From positions 1-12,465 of the forward strand of contig SFGO01000074.1 in assembly GCA_004556545.1 (NCBI GenBank): a DNA stretch of 12,465 bases, given 5' to 3'. The DNA comes from Clostridiales bacterium. GTDB taxonomy: Bacteria; Bacillota; Clostridia; Christensenellales; Aristaeellaceae. This document shows, piece after piece, positions 1 to 7,248 of this stretch. Under the pieces are notes generated by a model, which saw nothing but the letters and a program-made list of their open reading frames with translations, was not told the origin of the DNA and searched no databases. The translations under genes and the position numbers were made by a program. Numbering within the stretch: position 1 is the stretch's first letter; every line of letters begins with the position of its first letter.

Positions 1-17
1 TCGGAGCTCGCCTTTTT

Positions 18-44
18 CCGCCGTCAAAATGGGCGGGCCTTTTT
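18..44 (+). terminator. Possible Rho-independent terminator of a gene left of the window
   Basis: A short stem CCGCC (18-22) pairs with GGCGG (32-36) across a 9-nt loop, and a T run follows at 40-44. This resembles a weak intrinsic terminator for a plus-strand gene ending before the window. A similar GCCTTTTTCC string occurs at both 10-19 and 38-47, so this may instead be the degenerate edge of the repeat region that follows. Confidence 0.3.
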
Positions 45-77
45 CCCTCCGCTGCCTATCGCCGCTCTGCTCCGGCG

Positions 78-345
78 CAGTTGGCGGTGGGCATACTTAT
101 CCCGTGCAGGGTGGGAGGCTTCGAAGTGGCTCGTTGGTTTTGCGGCGCTGGTAAGCGAACGGGGTTTCTTTTTCCAGTTGGCGTGGGGTCAGGCTTATCC
201 CCCTGCGGGTTGGGATGTTTCGGTGTGGCTTGGAAATTTTGCGGCGCGGATGAATAGGCTGATTTTCTTGGCCCACAGTCGGCGGTGGGCATACTCACCC
301 CTTGCGAGGTGGAATGCTTCAATGCAGCTTGTATATTTTTGCAAC
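78..345. repeat. Imperfect ~100-bp tandem repeat, about 2.7 units, non-coding
   Basis: Three units begin with CAGTTGGCG or CAGTCGGCG at 78, 175 and 276, so the spacing is 97 and 101 nt. Each start is followed by a G/T-rich block with landmarks in the same order: a GGGCATACT-like or GGTCAGGCTT-like string, CCC, TGCRGG or TGCGAGG, TGGGA or TGGAA, CTTC or TTTC, and later TTTTGCGGCG or TTTTTGCAACG. The third unit is cut short where the composite repeat starts at 348. Both strands stay open across the array, but the predicted peptides are repetitive, have no recognisable domain and lack a convincing ribosome binding site. I therefore read them as by-products of the repeat. I do not recognise a named family with certainty, although similar minus-strand peptides seem familiar from gut Clostridia. 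Confidence 0.6.
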
Positions 346-348
346 GCA

Positions 349-384
349 AAAGGCCAGCGTGAGTTTGAATTCACGCTGGCCTTT
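349..384. terminator. Bidirectional terminator-like hairpin at the outer edge of the left composite repeat
   Basis: The arms AAAGGCCAGCGTGA (349-362) and TCACGCTGGCCTTT (371-384) pair perfectly over 14 bp around an 8-nt loop. The minus strand ends the stem with CCTTTT, so this could terminate livF transcripts about 265 nt past the stop codon. The plus strand ends with CCTTTG, so termination is less likely that way. An almost identical hairpin ends the right copy at 12429-12464. Confidence 0.65.
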
Positions 385-489
385 GTAGCGAGCCATGAGG
401 TCTGTCGCCGAATGGCGGTCTTTGCTATACAATCGGCAGGGAGCCGCACCAGACCGGCGAGCCGCGAGGCCTGTCGCCGAGCGGCGGTA

Positions 490-569
490 ACTTTGCATCC
501 AAGCCGCATGTCCTCCGAGCGGCCCCGCGCCCTATGGCGCGGAGTGAGGTGCAGGGGTACTACCCCTGC
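490..569 (+). other. Structured tail A of the composite repeat (three stems)
   Basis: An outer stem ACTTTGC (490-496) with GTGAGGT (544-550) pairs fully if G.U is allowed. It encloses CCGCGCC (525-531) paired with GGCGCGG (536-542) around loop CTAT. A third hairpin follows, GCAGGGGTA (551-559) with TACCCCTGC (561-569). The same three-stem plan is present with different bases in tail B and in the right copy, which supports the fold. Confidence 0.5.
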
Positions 570-646
570 CCGCGAGCCGCGAGGCCTGTCGCCGAGCGGC
601 GGTAAAACCCCGGCCAACATGCATGTCTCCCGAGCACCCTGCGCGC

Positions 647-1395
<749 letters not shown>

Positions 1396-1399
<4 letters not shown>

Positions 1400-2244
1400 T
1401 CTTCGTCCACCCCCAAATAGGCCGCGATGACGTCCGGGTTCGCCTGAATTTCCTCGGGCGTGCCTTCGGCGATCAGACGGCCGAAGTCCAGCACGTAGAT
1501 CCGGTCGCTGATGCCCATGACCAGATTCATGTGGTGCTCGATGAGGAAAATCGTCAGCTTGAAATCATCCTTGATTTTGCGGATAAAGTCGCTCAGCTCG
1601 TCCGTCTCCTGCGGGTTCATGCCTGCGGCAGGCTCGTCCAGCAGAAGCAGACGGGGTTCCGTGGCCAGCGCCCGGGCAATTTCCAGATAGCGCTGCTTGC
1701 CGTAGGGCAGGGAGGCGGCTTTTTCGTCCGCTACATCGCCCAGCCCCAGCAGGTAGAGCAGATCCAGCGATTCCTGACGGATGCGCTTTTCTTCCTGGCG
1801 GTTCAGGTGGAAGGCCGCCGAGAAAAGCCCGGCCTTCATGCGCATGTGACGGGCCACCAGCACGTTTTCCAGAACCGTCATGCCCTTGAATAGACGGATG
1901 TTCTGGAAGGTGCGGGCCACGCCCATTTCGGTGATCTTGTCCGGCGTGCTGGATACCAGATGGCCGTATTCGCCGATGTGGCTGCCGGCATAGAGCTTCT
2001 TCATCTTGCCGGTGGGGTGCCCCTGGGCGATGATCTTGCCCCGCAGCTTGACGCAGCCGTTGGTGGGCGCGTACACGCCGGTGACGACGTTGAAGGCCGT
2101 GGTTTTTCCCGCGCCGTTAGGGCCGATGAGCGCCACAATTTCGCCCTTGTCCACATGCATGCTCAGGCTGTCGACGGCCACAACGCCGCCGAACTGCATG
2201 GTCACGTTTTCCAGCTCCAGAATGGTCTTGACGCCGCCAGTCAT
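1396..2244 (-). CDS. livG: Branched-chain amino-acid ABC transporter, ATP-binding subunit LivG
   Basis: This cytoplasmic ATPase partners LivF and contacts the LivHM membrane pair. The 282 residues carry Walker A GPNGAGKTT (41-49), Q-loop RTFQNIRLF (111-119), the LivG-type signature LPYGKQRYLEIARAL (179-193), Walker B LLLLDEP (199-205) and the H-loop LIEHHM (234-239). The ATG at 2244 is chosen because it overlaps the livM stop as ATGA (2241-2244) and has AAAGGGGG upstream. A longer frame reaches 2448, but that part lies inside livM and has no family similarity. The protein is longer than the usual ~255 residues because of an insertion at about 74-100 (GHPTGKMKKLYAGSHIGEYG region), just before the helix leading to the Q-loop. 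The core motifs are intact, so an active ATPase is expected. Confidence 0.95.
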
Positions 2245-3383
2245 TTCACCGCGCCCCCTTTCTGCGCTTTTTCGGTCTGCTTGCGGAAAAGATCCGGCAG
2301 CTCGCGGGTGCCCATGATGCCCTGCCGGAAGAACAGCACCACGATCATGATGATGATGGAGAAGACCACCAGACGGAAGCCGTTGCGGAGCAGGGGAACT
2401 TCCCATGTGCCGATCATCTGCTTCTGATCCAGGAAGCGCAGCCACCATTCGGAGCAGGCCACGAACAGGAACGAGCTCAGACAGCTGCCGGTGACGGAAC
2501 CAATGCCGCCGATGACCACGATCAGCAGGATCTCATAGGTCATGGCCGAGGTGAAGCTCTTGGCCTGCACGGAGTTCTGGTACATGGCCAGCATGGCCCC
2601 GCCGACTCCGGCGAAGAAGGAGCTGATGCAGAAGGCCTGCTGTTTGTGCCGGGCCAGATTGATGCCCATGGCTTCGGCGGCGATTTCATCGTCCCGGATG
2701 GACATGAAGGCGCGGCCGTAGCTGGAATGGAGCAGCAGCACGATCAGACCGATGCACACCCCCGCAATCAGGAAGGGAATGGTGGTGGAAAGGTAGAGCG
2801 TTACTTCTCCCTGCGCGTTTTTGAGGTTGAAATCATTGAAGGTGGGGAAGAGACGCAGCATGTTGGAGCCGTTGGTAATGGCGCCCAGCTTGTCCCATTG
2901 GAAGATGGAGCGGATGATCTCCGCGAAGCCCAGCGTGGCAATGGCCAGATAGTCGCTTTTGAGACGGAGCACCGGCAGGCCGATCAGAAACGCGAAGGCT
3001 GCCGCCATGAGCCCGGCCAGAATCAGCGCGGGAATGACGGACAGGGCAAACTGAATCAGGCCGCCGTCGTAATACTGGTACACCACCGCCCGGCTTTCTG
3101 CCGGGATGGTCAGGATGGCGTAGGTATACGCGCCGATGAGCATGAAGCCCGCCTGACCCAGCGAGAACAGGCCGGTAAAGCCGTTGAGCAGGTTCATGGA
3201 AACGGCTACCAGCGCGTAGGTGGCGCCCTTTTTCAGCACGGTGAAAAGCATGGAGGTCGGGGGAACGATCTGTTCCAGCAGAAAGACCGCCGCGTAGATC
3301 AGAAGGACGATTACGCCGGTCAGCACTGCGCCCAGACTGGGCTTGGTGCTTTGCATCCGGGGGGCTTTTTCGGGAATGGTCAT
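2241..3383 (-). CDS. livM: Branched-chain amino-acid ABC transporter, permease subunit LivM
   Basis: This integral membrane subunit forms the translocation path together with LivH. The 380 residues show a short cytoplasmic N-terminus, then about nine to ten hydrophobic segments. The LivM hallmark LNGFTGLFSLGQAGF lies at about 65-79, and the conserved cytoplasmic loop RAFMSIRDDEIAAEAMGIN, which docks with the ATPases, is in the C-terminal half. The tail is Lys/Arg-rich. An ATG 36 nt further upstream (3419) is in frame but would overlap livH. The start at 3383 is preferred because GAGGTGAG (3388-3395) lies just upstream, merged with the livH stop. The gene lies 10 nt after livH and overlaps livG by 4 nt, so translation is probably coupled. 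Confidence 0.94.
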   Translation of the reverse strand: MTIPEKAPRMQSTKPSLGAVLTGVIVLLIYAAVFLLEQIVPPTSMLFTVLKKGATYALVAVSMNLLNGFTGLFSLGQAGFMLIGAYTYAILTIPAESRAVVYQYYDGGLIQFALSVIPALILAGLMAAAFAFLIGLPVLRLKSDYLAIATLGFAEIIRSIFQWDKLGAITNGSNMLRLFPTFNDFNLKNAQGEVTLYLSTTIPFLIAGVCIGLIVLLLHSSYGRAFMSIRDDEIAAEAMGINLARHKQQAFCISSFFAGVGGAMLAMYQNSVQAKSFTSAMTYEILLIVVIGGIGSVTGSCLSSFLFVACSEWWLRFLDQKQMIGTWEVPLLRNGFRLVVFSIIIMIVVLFFRQGIMGTRELPDLFRKQTEKAQKGGAVK

Positions 3384-3393
3384 GGAACTCACC

Positions 3394-4314
3394 TCACACC
3401 TTATCCGTCGTTTTTTCACCGAACAGACCCGTGGGTTTGACGATGAGGATGATAATCAGCAGCGCAAAGGTAAACGCATCCGAGAAGGTGGTCAGCCCCA
3501 GCATTTGTTTGGTTACGCCGGATTTGATCAGGATTACGTCCAGCCCCTTGATGAGGTTCTCGCAGATGCCGATGATGAACGCGCCGACGACCGCGCCCGG
3601 GATCGAGCCGATGCCGCCGAACACCGCCGCGATGAAAGCCTTCAGGCCGGGCATGGAGCCGGAGGTCTGAATGACGGTGGTGTAGTTGGTGAAGTACAGG
3701 ATGGACCCCACGCCCGCCAGAAAGGAACCGATCACAAAGGTGATGGAAATCACGCTGTTGATCTTGATGCCCATGAGCTGGCTGGTCTCGAAATCCTTGC
3801 TGACGGCCCGCATGGCCATGCCGATCTTGGTGTGATTGATGAGCAGCACCAGCGCTACCACCAGAATCAGCGTCAGGATGGGCGTGACGATGGTCACCAT
3901 TTTCGTGGTGGCCGTGCCGATGGTGACGGATTCCGAAATAAAGGGAATGCTGGGGTAGTACTGATTCAGACCGCCGGTAATGTACAGCACCAGATTCTGC
4001 AGCGTGTAGCTCACGCCGATGGCGGAGATCATGATGCTCATTCTGGGAGCCGTGCGCAGAGGCTTGTAGGCTACCCGCTCAATCACGAAGCCGATCAGCG
4101 CCGTCAGAACCAGCACCAGCGGAATGGAAACATACAGCGGCAGGCCGCTGGCGGAGATGTAGACCATCAGAATACCGGCCACCATGAACACGTCGCCGTG
4201 GGCGAAGTTGATCAGGCGCAGGATGCCGTAGACCATGGTATAGCCGATGGCGATCAGCGCATATTGGCCGCCTACGGAAATGCCGGACAGCAGGTAGGGA
4301 AGTACGGTGCTCAT
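3394..4314 (-). CDS. livH: Branched-chain amino-acid ABC transporter, permease subunit LivH
   Basis: This is the second membrane subunit of the LivHM channel. At 306 residues it matches the usual LivH length of about 300. About eight hydrophobic segments are visible. The family hallmark GYTMVYGILRLINFAHGD is near the N-terminus (about 24-41). The ATPase-contacting loop MAMRAVSKDFETSQLMGI is in the middle, and AAVFGGIGSIPGAVVGA is in the C-terminal third. The ATG at 4314 follows AAGGAGG with a 9-nt gap. It is separated from livJ by about 200 nt that contain a large hairpin, and is followed closely by livM. Confidence 0.95.
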   Translation of the reverse strand: MSTVLPYLLSGISVGGQYALIAIGYTMVYGILRLINFAHGDVFMVAGILMVYISASGLPLYVSIPLVLVLTALIGFVIERVAYKPLRTAPRMSIMISAIGVSYTLQNLVLYITGGLNQYYPSIPFISESVTIGTATTKMVTIVTPILTLILVVALVLLINHTKIGMAMRAVSKDFETSQLMGIKINSVISITFVIGSFLAGVGSILYFTNYTTVIQTSGSMPGLKAFIAAVFGGIGSIPGAVVGAFIIGICENLIKGLDVILIKSGVTKQMLGLTTFSDAFTFALLIIILIVKPTGLFGEKTTDKV

Positions 4315-4415
4315 CGTGGGAGCCTCCTTCGTGACGGATGGGGTGACGGAAAGAAAAATAAAAAGGGGAAGGGACGGGAGGCGCTGTCTTCTGCCGGGAC
4401 TTGGGGCAGAGCCTC

Positions 4416-4483
4416 AAAAGGCGGCTGGCCCTCGCCCGCCCGCAGCGATACAGAACCGCTGGGGCGGGCGGAGCGCAGCCGCC
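4416..4483 (-). terminator. Large hairpin with T run between livJ and livH (probable partial terminator)
   Basis: Read on the minus strand, GGCGGCTG (4483-4476) pairs with CAGCCGCC (4427-4420), and TTTT follows (4419-4416). Inside this, GCCCGCCC pairs with GGGCGGGC and CAGCG with CGCTG around a loop of about 9 nt, giving a long, G+C-rich interrupted stem. Its place directly after the binding-protein gene suggests partial termination or protection of livJ mRNA, so that more LivJ than LivHMGF is made. No separate promoter for livH is evident. Confidence 0.6.
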
Positions 4484-4513
4484 CTGACGGATAGGAAGGA
4501 TGAAGTTGGAAGC

Positions 4514-5665
4514 TTATTCGACGGTCTGCACGGCGACGAAGTCCCATGCGCCGGTTTCGGTGTTGACGGACTTGATGTAGGCGGAATCGCGGATGGCGTC
4601 GCCGGTCTCGTCAAAGGCGATCTCGCCGGTAACGCCGGTCAGCTTGACGCTGGGCAGCGCGGCCAGTACCGCCTTCGAATCGGGGCTGCCGGCGGCCTTC
4701 AGCGCTTCCAGCGCGGTGAAGTAGGCGTCGTAGCCCATTACGCTCACGGCGGAGATCATGTCGTTGCCGCCGTTGTTGGTCAGGTACTCGCTGTCGGAGT
4801 TCAGCCAGGCCTTGAAGCCCTCGTCAAACTCGGGGGAGCCGCCTTCCTGATAGAAGGTGGTGATGATGACCTTCACGTTGGTGCCCTTGGCGGCTTCAGC
4901 GACCTTGTTGTTGTCCAGCGTATCGCTGCCCAGAATGGGATAGCTCACGTTCTGACCGGCCGCCTGGCTGATGATCTGAGAAGAATAGGCGATGGACACA
5001 GGGCAGAAGAACACTTCCGCGCCGATGGCCGTGGCGTTGGACAGGTAAGAGGTGAAGTCGGAGTTGCCGGTGGGGAAGGTATCGGAGATCACCATGCCGC
5101 CCATGGCTTCAAAAGCCTGCTGGAAGTAGTGGCACAGACCCACATCGTAGTCGTTGCCCAGCTCGGCCAGGCAGTACGCGGTGCGCGCGCCCAGCTCCTT
5201 AAAAGCGTAGTTGGCCAGCACGGTGCCCTGGAAGGGATCCAGGAAACAGATGCGGAAGTAGTGGCTGTTGCTCGCCGTCACCTGCGGGTTGGTGCAGGTC
5301 ACGCCGATGGCGGGGATGCCCGCGTCGGCGAAGTACTGGGAACCGGCAATGGAAACGCCGGAGCCGTAGGAGCCGAGCACCACGCTCACGCCCTCGCTGA
5401 CCAGCTGCTGGGCGGCGGAGGGGGCTTTATCGGTAGAGGAACCGTTGTCTGCGTAGACCAGCTCGACCTTGTAGGTCTCGCCGCCGATCTCGACGGTGGG
5501 CTGCACGGTATTGGCGTACTGCATGCCAAGCATTTCCTGCTTGCCGCCTGCGCCGCTGTCGCCGGAAGCAGGCTCAAATACGCCGATCTTTACGACGCCC
5601 TCAGCCATGGCAAAGGCGGGAATCATCATCAAAGCTGCCAGAAGAATTGCCAAAAACCTTTTCAT
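4514..5665 (-). CDS. livJ: Branched-chain amino-acid ABC transporter, solute-binding protein (LivJ/LivK family)
   Basis: This extracytoplasmic receptor captures branched-chain amino acids and delivers them to LivHMGF. The 383 residues begin with a signal peptide (MKRFL, then a hydrophobic stretch to A21) with a likely signal peptidase I site after AMA (19-21). No lipobox Cys is present, which is odd for a Gram-positive binding protein. The mature part is a Peripla_BP_6-type two-lobe fold: VVKIGVFEPASGD at the first strand, a YGSGVSIAG ligand-loop region, and LGNDYDVGLCHYF and PTGNSDFTSYL in the second lobe. Five Cys are clustered in the mid region. The start at 5665 is chosen for AGGAGG about 10 nt upstream; a longer frame to 5815 would cover the promoter. 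Exact ligand preference cannot be read from sequence. Confidence 0.93.
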   Translation of the reverse strand: MKRFLAILLAALMMIPAFAMAEGVVKIGVFEPASGDSGAGGKQEMLGMQYANTVQPTVEIGGETYKVELVYADNGSSTDKAPSAAQQLVSEGVSVVLGSYGSGVSIAGSQYFADAGIPAIGVTCTNPQVTASNSHYFRICFLDPFQGTVLANYAFKELGARTAYCLAELGNDYDVGLCHYFQQAFEAMGGMVISDTFPTGNSDFTSYLSNATAIGAEVFFCPVSIAYSSQIISQAAGQNVSYPILGSDTLDNNKVAEAAKGTNVKVIITTFYQEGGSPEFDEGFKAWLNSDSEYLTNNGGNDMISAVSVMGYDAYFTALEALKAAGSPDSKAVLAALPSVKLTGVTGEIAFDETGDAIRDSAYIKSVNTETGAWDFVAVQTVE

Positions 5666-5713
5666 TGTGGGGTCGCCTCCTGAGTTTCTGAATGAATTTT
5701 GGGTACGGGGAAA

Positions 5714-5742
5714 ATTATAATTCTTGACGCACGGAATTGCAA
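5714..5742 (-). promoter_or_regulatory. Sigma-A-like promoter of the liv operon
   Basis: On the minus strand, TTGCAA (5742-5737) and TATAAT (5719-5714) are separated by 17 nt. Transcription would start near 5707, giving a leader of about 40 nt before livJ. The -35 box sits in a near-palindrome, GGA(A)TTGCAATCC. An AATTTT/AAAATT inverted pair (5695-5700, 5711-5716) spans the start site, so repressor access here is plausible. A/T-rich DNA upstream may act as an UP element. Confidence 0.75.
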
Positions 5743-5744
5743 TC

Positions 5745-5880
5745 CTGCAAAAATAAAAATGCACCAGAAAAACATTCGAGCATGTTAAAAAATAAACAAA
5801 ATGCAATAAAATCAATAAAACTTTTTCGAACTAAAGCGAAAAATCAGCAAATCAAAAATGCAATTTATTCTTTTTACGCT
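5745..5880. other. A/T-rich, A-tract-containing centre of the divergent intergenic region
   Basis: This stretch is strongly A-rich compared with the G+C-rich genes and contains many runs of four to six A or T, some about one helical turn apart, so it may be curved. It includes an inverted repeat TTTTTCG (5822-5828) with CGAAAAA (5837-5843) and repeated ATGCAA strings. No reading frame here looks real. It lies directly upstream of the liv promoter. Confidence 0.5.
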
Positions 5881-5909
5881 GCATTTTCCTGCAAAATTGC
5901 AGGAAATGC
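5881..5909. promoter_or_regulatory. Long inverted repeat, candidate operator
   Basis: The core CCTGCAA (5888-5894) and TTGCAGG (5897-5903) form a palindrome with a 2-nt centre. Pairing extends outward through TTT/AAA, and with one bulged T to GCA/TGC, for a span of 29 nt. The liv promoter contains the same pieces (AATTGCA and CCTGCAAAA at 5735-5752), so one regulator could bind both. The regulator is not identifiable from the window. Confidence 0.45.
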
Positions 5910-6010
5910 AGGAGACGATGAAAGGCCTTTTGGAAAAAGCACGGCGCAGGCGGGGTTTTGCCTTTGTTTATTATAAATAGGTAAAAACATATTCAGAACA
6001 ATCCATTCCC

Positions 6011-6039
6011 TTGACGGACAGACCCGAAGGGGGTACAAT
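6011..6039 (+). promoter_or_regulatory. Sigma-A-like promoter of the TrpXYZ-type operon
   Basis: TTGACG (6011-6016) and TACAAT (6034-6039) are 17 nt apart, five of six matches each to TTGACA and TATAAT. Transcription would start near 6046 and produce a leader of about 98 nt. Confidence 0.8.
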
Positions 6040-6068
6040 GCCAGCATCGTCCCTGGTGAAAGCCTTTA

Positions 6069-6105
6069 CCGCCGGGAACGGAAGACTGCCGGGCGTTCCC
6101 GGCGG
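6069..6105 (+). promoter_or_regulatory. Structured mRNA leader with two competing hairpins
   Basis: CCGCCGGGAACG (6069-6080) pairs perfectly over 12 bp with CGTTCCCGGCGG (6094-6105). A second GCCGGG (6088-6093) in the loop can instead pair with CCCGGC (6098-6103) around loop CGTT. The two folds are mutually exclusive. No T run follows, so this is not a simple terminator. It lies 38 nt before the start codon and may affect mRNA stability or translation. I do not recognise a known riboswitch or T-box. Confidence 0.5.
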
Positions 6106-6143
6106 CATCATTAGAACGGTAGGATTGTAGGAGGAATGAGAAC

Positions 6144-7097
6144 ATGAAAAAGGCATTGGGAATTCTGGCAGCTTTGGCCGTACTGGTATGCGGCATGACC
6201 GGCGCAATGGCGGAGCCCTTCCGCGTAGGCATTTGCCAGCTGGTCACTCACGACGCGCTGGACGCGGCCACGCAGGGCTTTATGGATGCGCTGACCGAGG
6301 AACTGGGCGCGGATAACGTAACCTTCGACGTTCAGAACGCGGCGGGCGATTCCAACACCTGCTCCACCATCGCCAACAGCTTTGTGGCGGAAAATGTGGA
6401 TCTGATCCTGGCCAACGCCACCCCCGCCCTGCAGGCGGCTTCCGCGGCCACGGCCGATATTCCGATTTTGGGCACTTCCGTCACCGAATACGGCGTGGCG
6501 CTGGGCATTGACGATTTCACCGGCACGGTGGGCGGCAACGTCAGCGGCACCTCCGACCTGGCCCCGCTGGATCAGCAGGCTTCCATGATTCTGGAGCTGT
6601 TCCCGGACGTGAAGACCGTGGGCCTTCTGTACTGCTCCGCCGAGGCCAACAGCCAGTATCAGGTGGACACCGTGAAGAAGTATCTGGAAGAAAAGGGCGT
6701 TGCCTGCACCTTGTATCCCTTTGCCGACTCTAACGACGTAGCCGCCGTGACTCAGACGGCCTGCGACGCTTCCGATGTGATTTATGTGCCTACGGATAAC
6801 ACCGTGGCCGCCAACACCGCCATCGTGGCCAATATCTGCCTGCCTGCGGGCAAGCCGGTAGTCGCAGGAGAAGAAGGCATGGCCAAGGGCTGCGGCGTGG
6901 CTACGCTGTCCATCAGCTACTATGATCTGGGCGTGACCACCGGCAAGATGGCCGCGAAGATCCTCAAGGGCGAAGCGAGCATCTCCGAAATGCCCGTTGA
7001 ATACGCGGAAAACTTTACCCCGGAATACAACCCCGTGGTCTGCGAGGAGCTGGGCGTGAAGGTTCCCGATACCTATCAGGCGCTGGATGTGGAATAA
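6144..7097 (+). CDS. ABC transporter solute-binding protein, TrpX type (ABC_sub_bind family)
   Basis: This extracytoplasmic receptor belongs to an importer related to the TrpXYZ tryptophan/amino-acid systems. The 317 residues start with a signal peptide (MKKALGILAALAVLV) and a likely signal peptidase I site after AMA (21-23). Cys16 does not sit in a good lipobox because Val precedes it. The mature part has the two-lobe fold of the family: FRVGICQLVTHDALD (26-40) at the first strand, the GTSDLAPLDQQ ligand segment (135-145), VPTDNT (215-220) and the late ISYYDLG (257-263). The length is normal. AGGAGG (6129-6134) lies 9 nt before the ATG. It is followed by a hairpin and then the permease gene. 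The family fits well, but the substrate is inferred: tryptophan is one known ligand, and other aromatic or amino-acid-like ligands are possible. Confidence 0.9.
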   Translation: MKKALGILAALAVLVCGMTGAMAEPFRVGICQLVTHDALDAATQGFMDALTEELGADNVTFDVQNAAGDSNTCSTIANSFVAENVDLILANATPALQAASAATADIPILGTSVTEYGVALGIDDFTGTVGGNVSGTSDLAPLDQQASMILELFPDVKTVGLLYCSAEANSQYQVDTVKKYLEEKGVACTLYPFADSNDVAAVTQTACDASDVIYVPTDNTVAANTAIVANICLPAGKPVVAGEEGMAKGCGVATLSISYYDLGVTTGKMAAKILKGEASISEMPVEYAENFTPEYNPVVCEELGVKVPDTYQALDVE

Positions 7098-7131
7098 GGC
7101 GCGGATTTTCCAAAGGGGATTCTGACTTTTC

Positions 7132-7173
7132 CGAAGGGGCAGCTGCATCCAGCCGCCCCTTCGAGTGTGTTTT
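7132..7173 (+). terminator. Terminator-like hairpin between binding-protein and permease genes
   Basis: CGAAGGGGC (7132-7140) pairs with GCCCCTTCG (7155-7163). After one mismatch, GCTG (7142-7145) pairs with CAGC (7150-7153) around loop CATC. The downstream run GTGTGTTTT is only moderately U-rich. Incomplete termination would let the permease and ATPase genes be expressed at a lower level, as proposed for the livJ-livH hairpin. Confidence 0.6.
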
Positions 7174-7174
7174 C

Positions 7175-7248
7175 CGAAACCTTTCTTTTGCAAACATGCA
7201 AACACCTTCTTTTGTGAAACCCTTCTTTTGCGAAACCCTTCTATTTTG
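7175..7248 (+). repeat. Four imperfect 16-bp direct repeats before the permease gene
   Basis: Units at 7175-7190, 7199-7214, 7215-7230 and 7231-7248 match the pattern YGAAACCCTTCTTTTG with a few changes; the second begins CAAACACC and the last has 2 extra nt. An 8-nt gap follows the first unit, half a unit length. The unit is followed by a partial TTGAGCTTC duplication (7246-7263). The strand is strongly C/T-rich. No gene covers it. The function is unknown. Confidence 0.65.

Noticed and set aside
56..349. Minus-strand 97-codon frame with a repetitive peptide (PTANC, APQN, ATPKHP strings)
   Set aside because: The peptide periodicity simply reflects the ~100-bp DNA repeat; there is no ribosome binding site or recognisable domain. 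It could be reconsidered if homologues show codon-level selection.
388..603. CRISPR array: 32-nt repeats with 37-nt spacers
   Set aside because: Repeat and spacer lengths look right, but the spacers are largely conserved between the two copies, the third interval is 83 nt, only two or three units occur per site, and no cas gene is present.
3384..3419. Upstream ATG for livM (adds MKKRRIRCEVSS)
   Set aside because: It would overlap livH by 26 nt, whereas the ATG at 3383 has a good ribosome binding site directly upstream.
3343..5683. Plus-strand open frames of 383 and 458 codons opposite livH and livJ
   Set aside because: They are antisense shadows, rich in Asp, Gly, His and Gln repeats, with no start signals or family features.
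5695..5716. CodY box at the liv promoter
   Set aside because: AATTTT and AAAATT are present but 10 nt apart instead of 3, so the standard CodY motif is not met.
6056..6130. Leader peptide before the TrpX-type gene (GTG at 6056, stop at 6128-6130)
   Set aside because: There is no ribosome binding site before the GTG and the frame has no Trp codon, so a classical attenuation leader is not supported.
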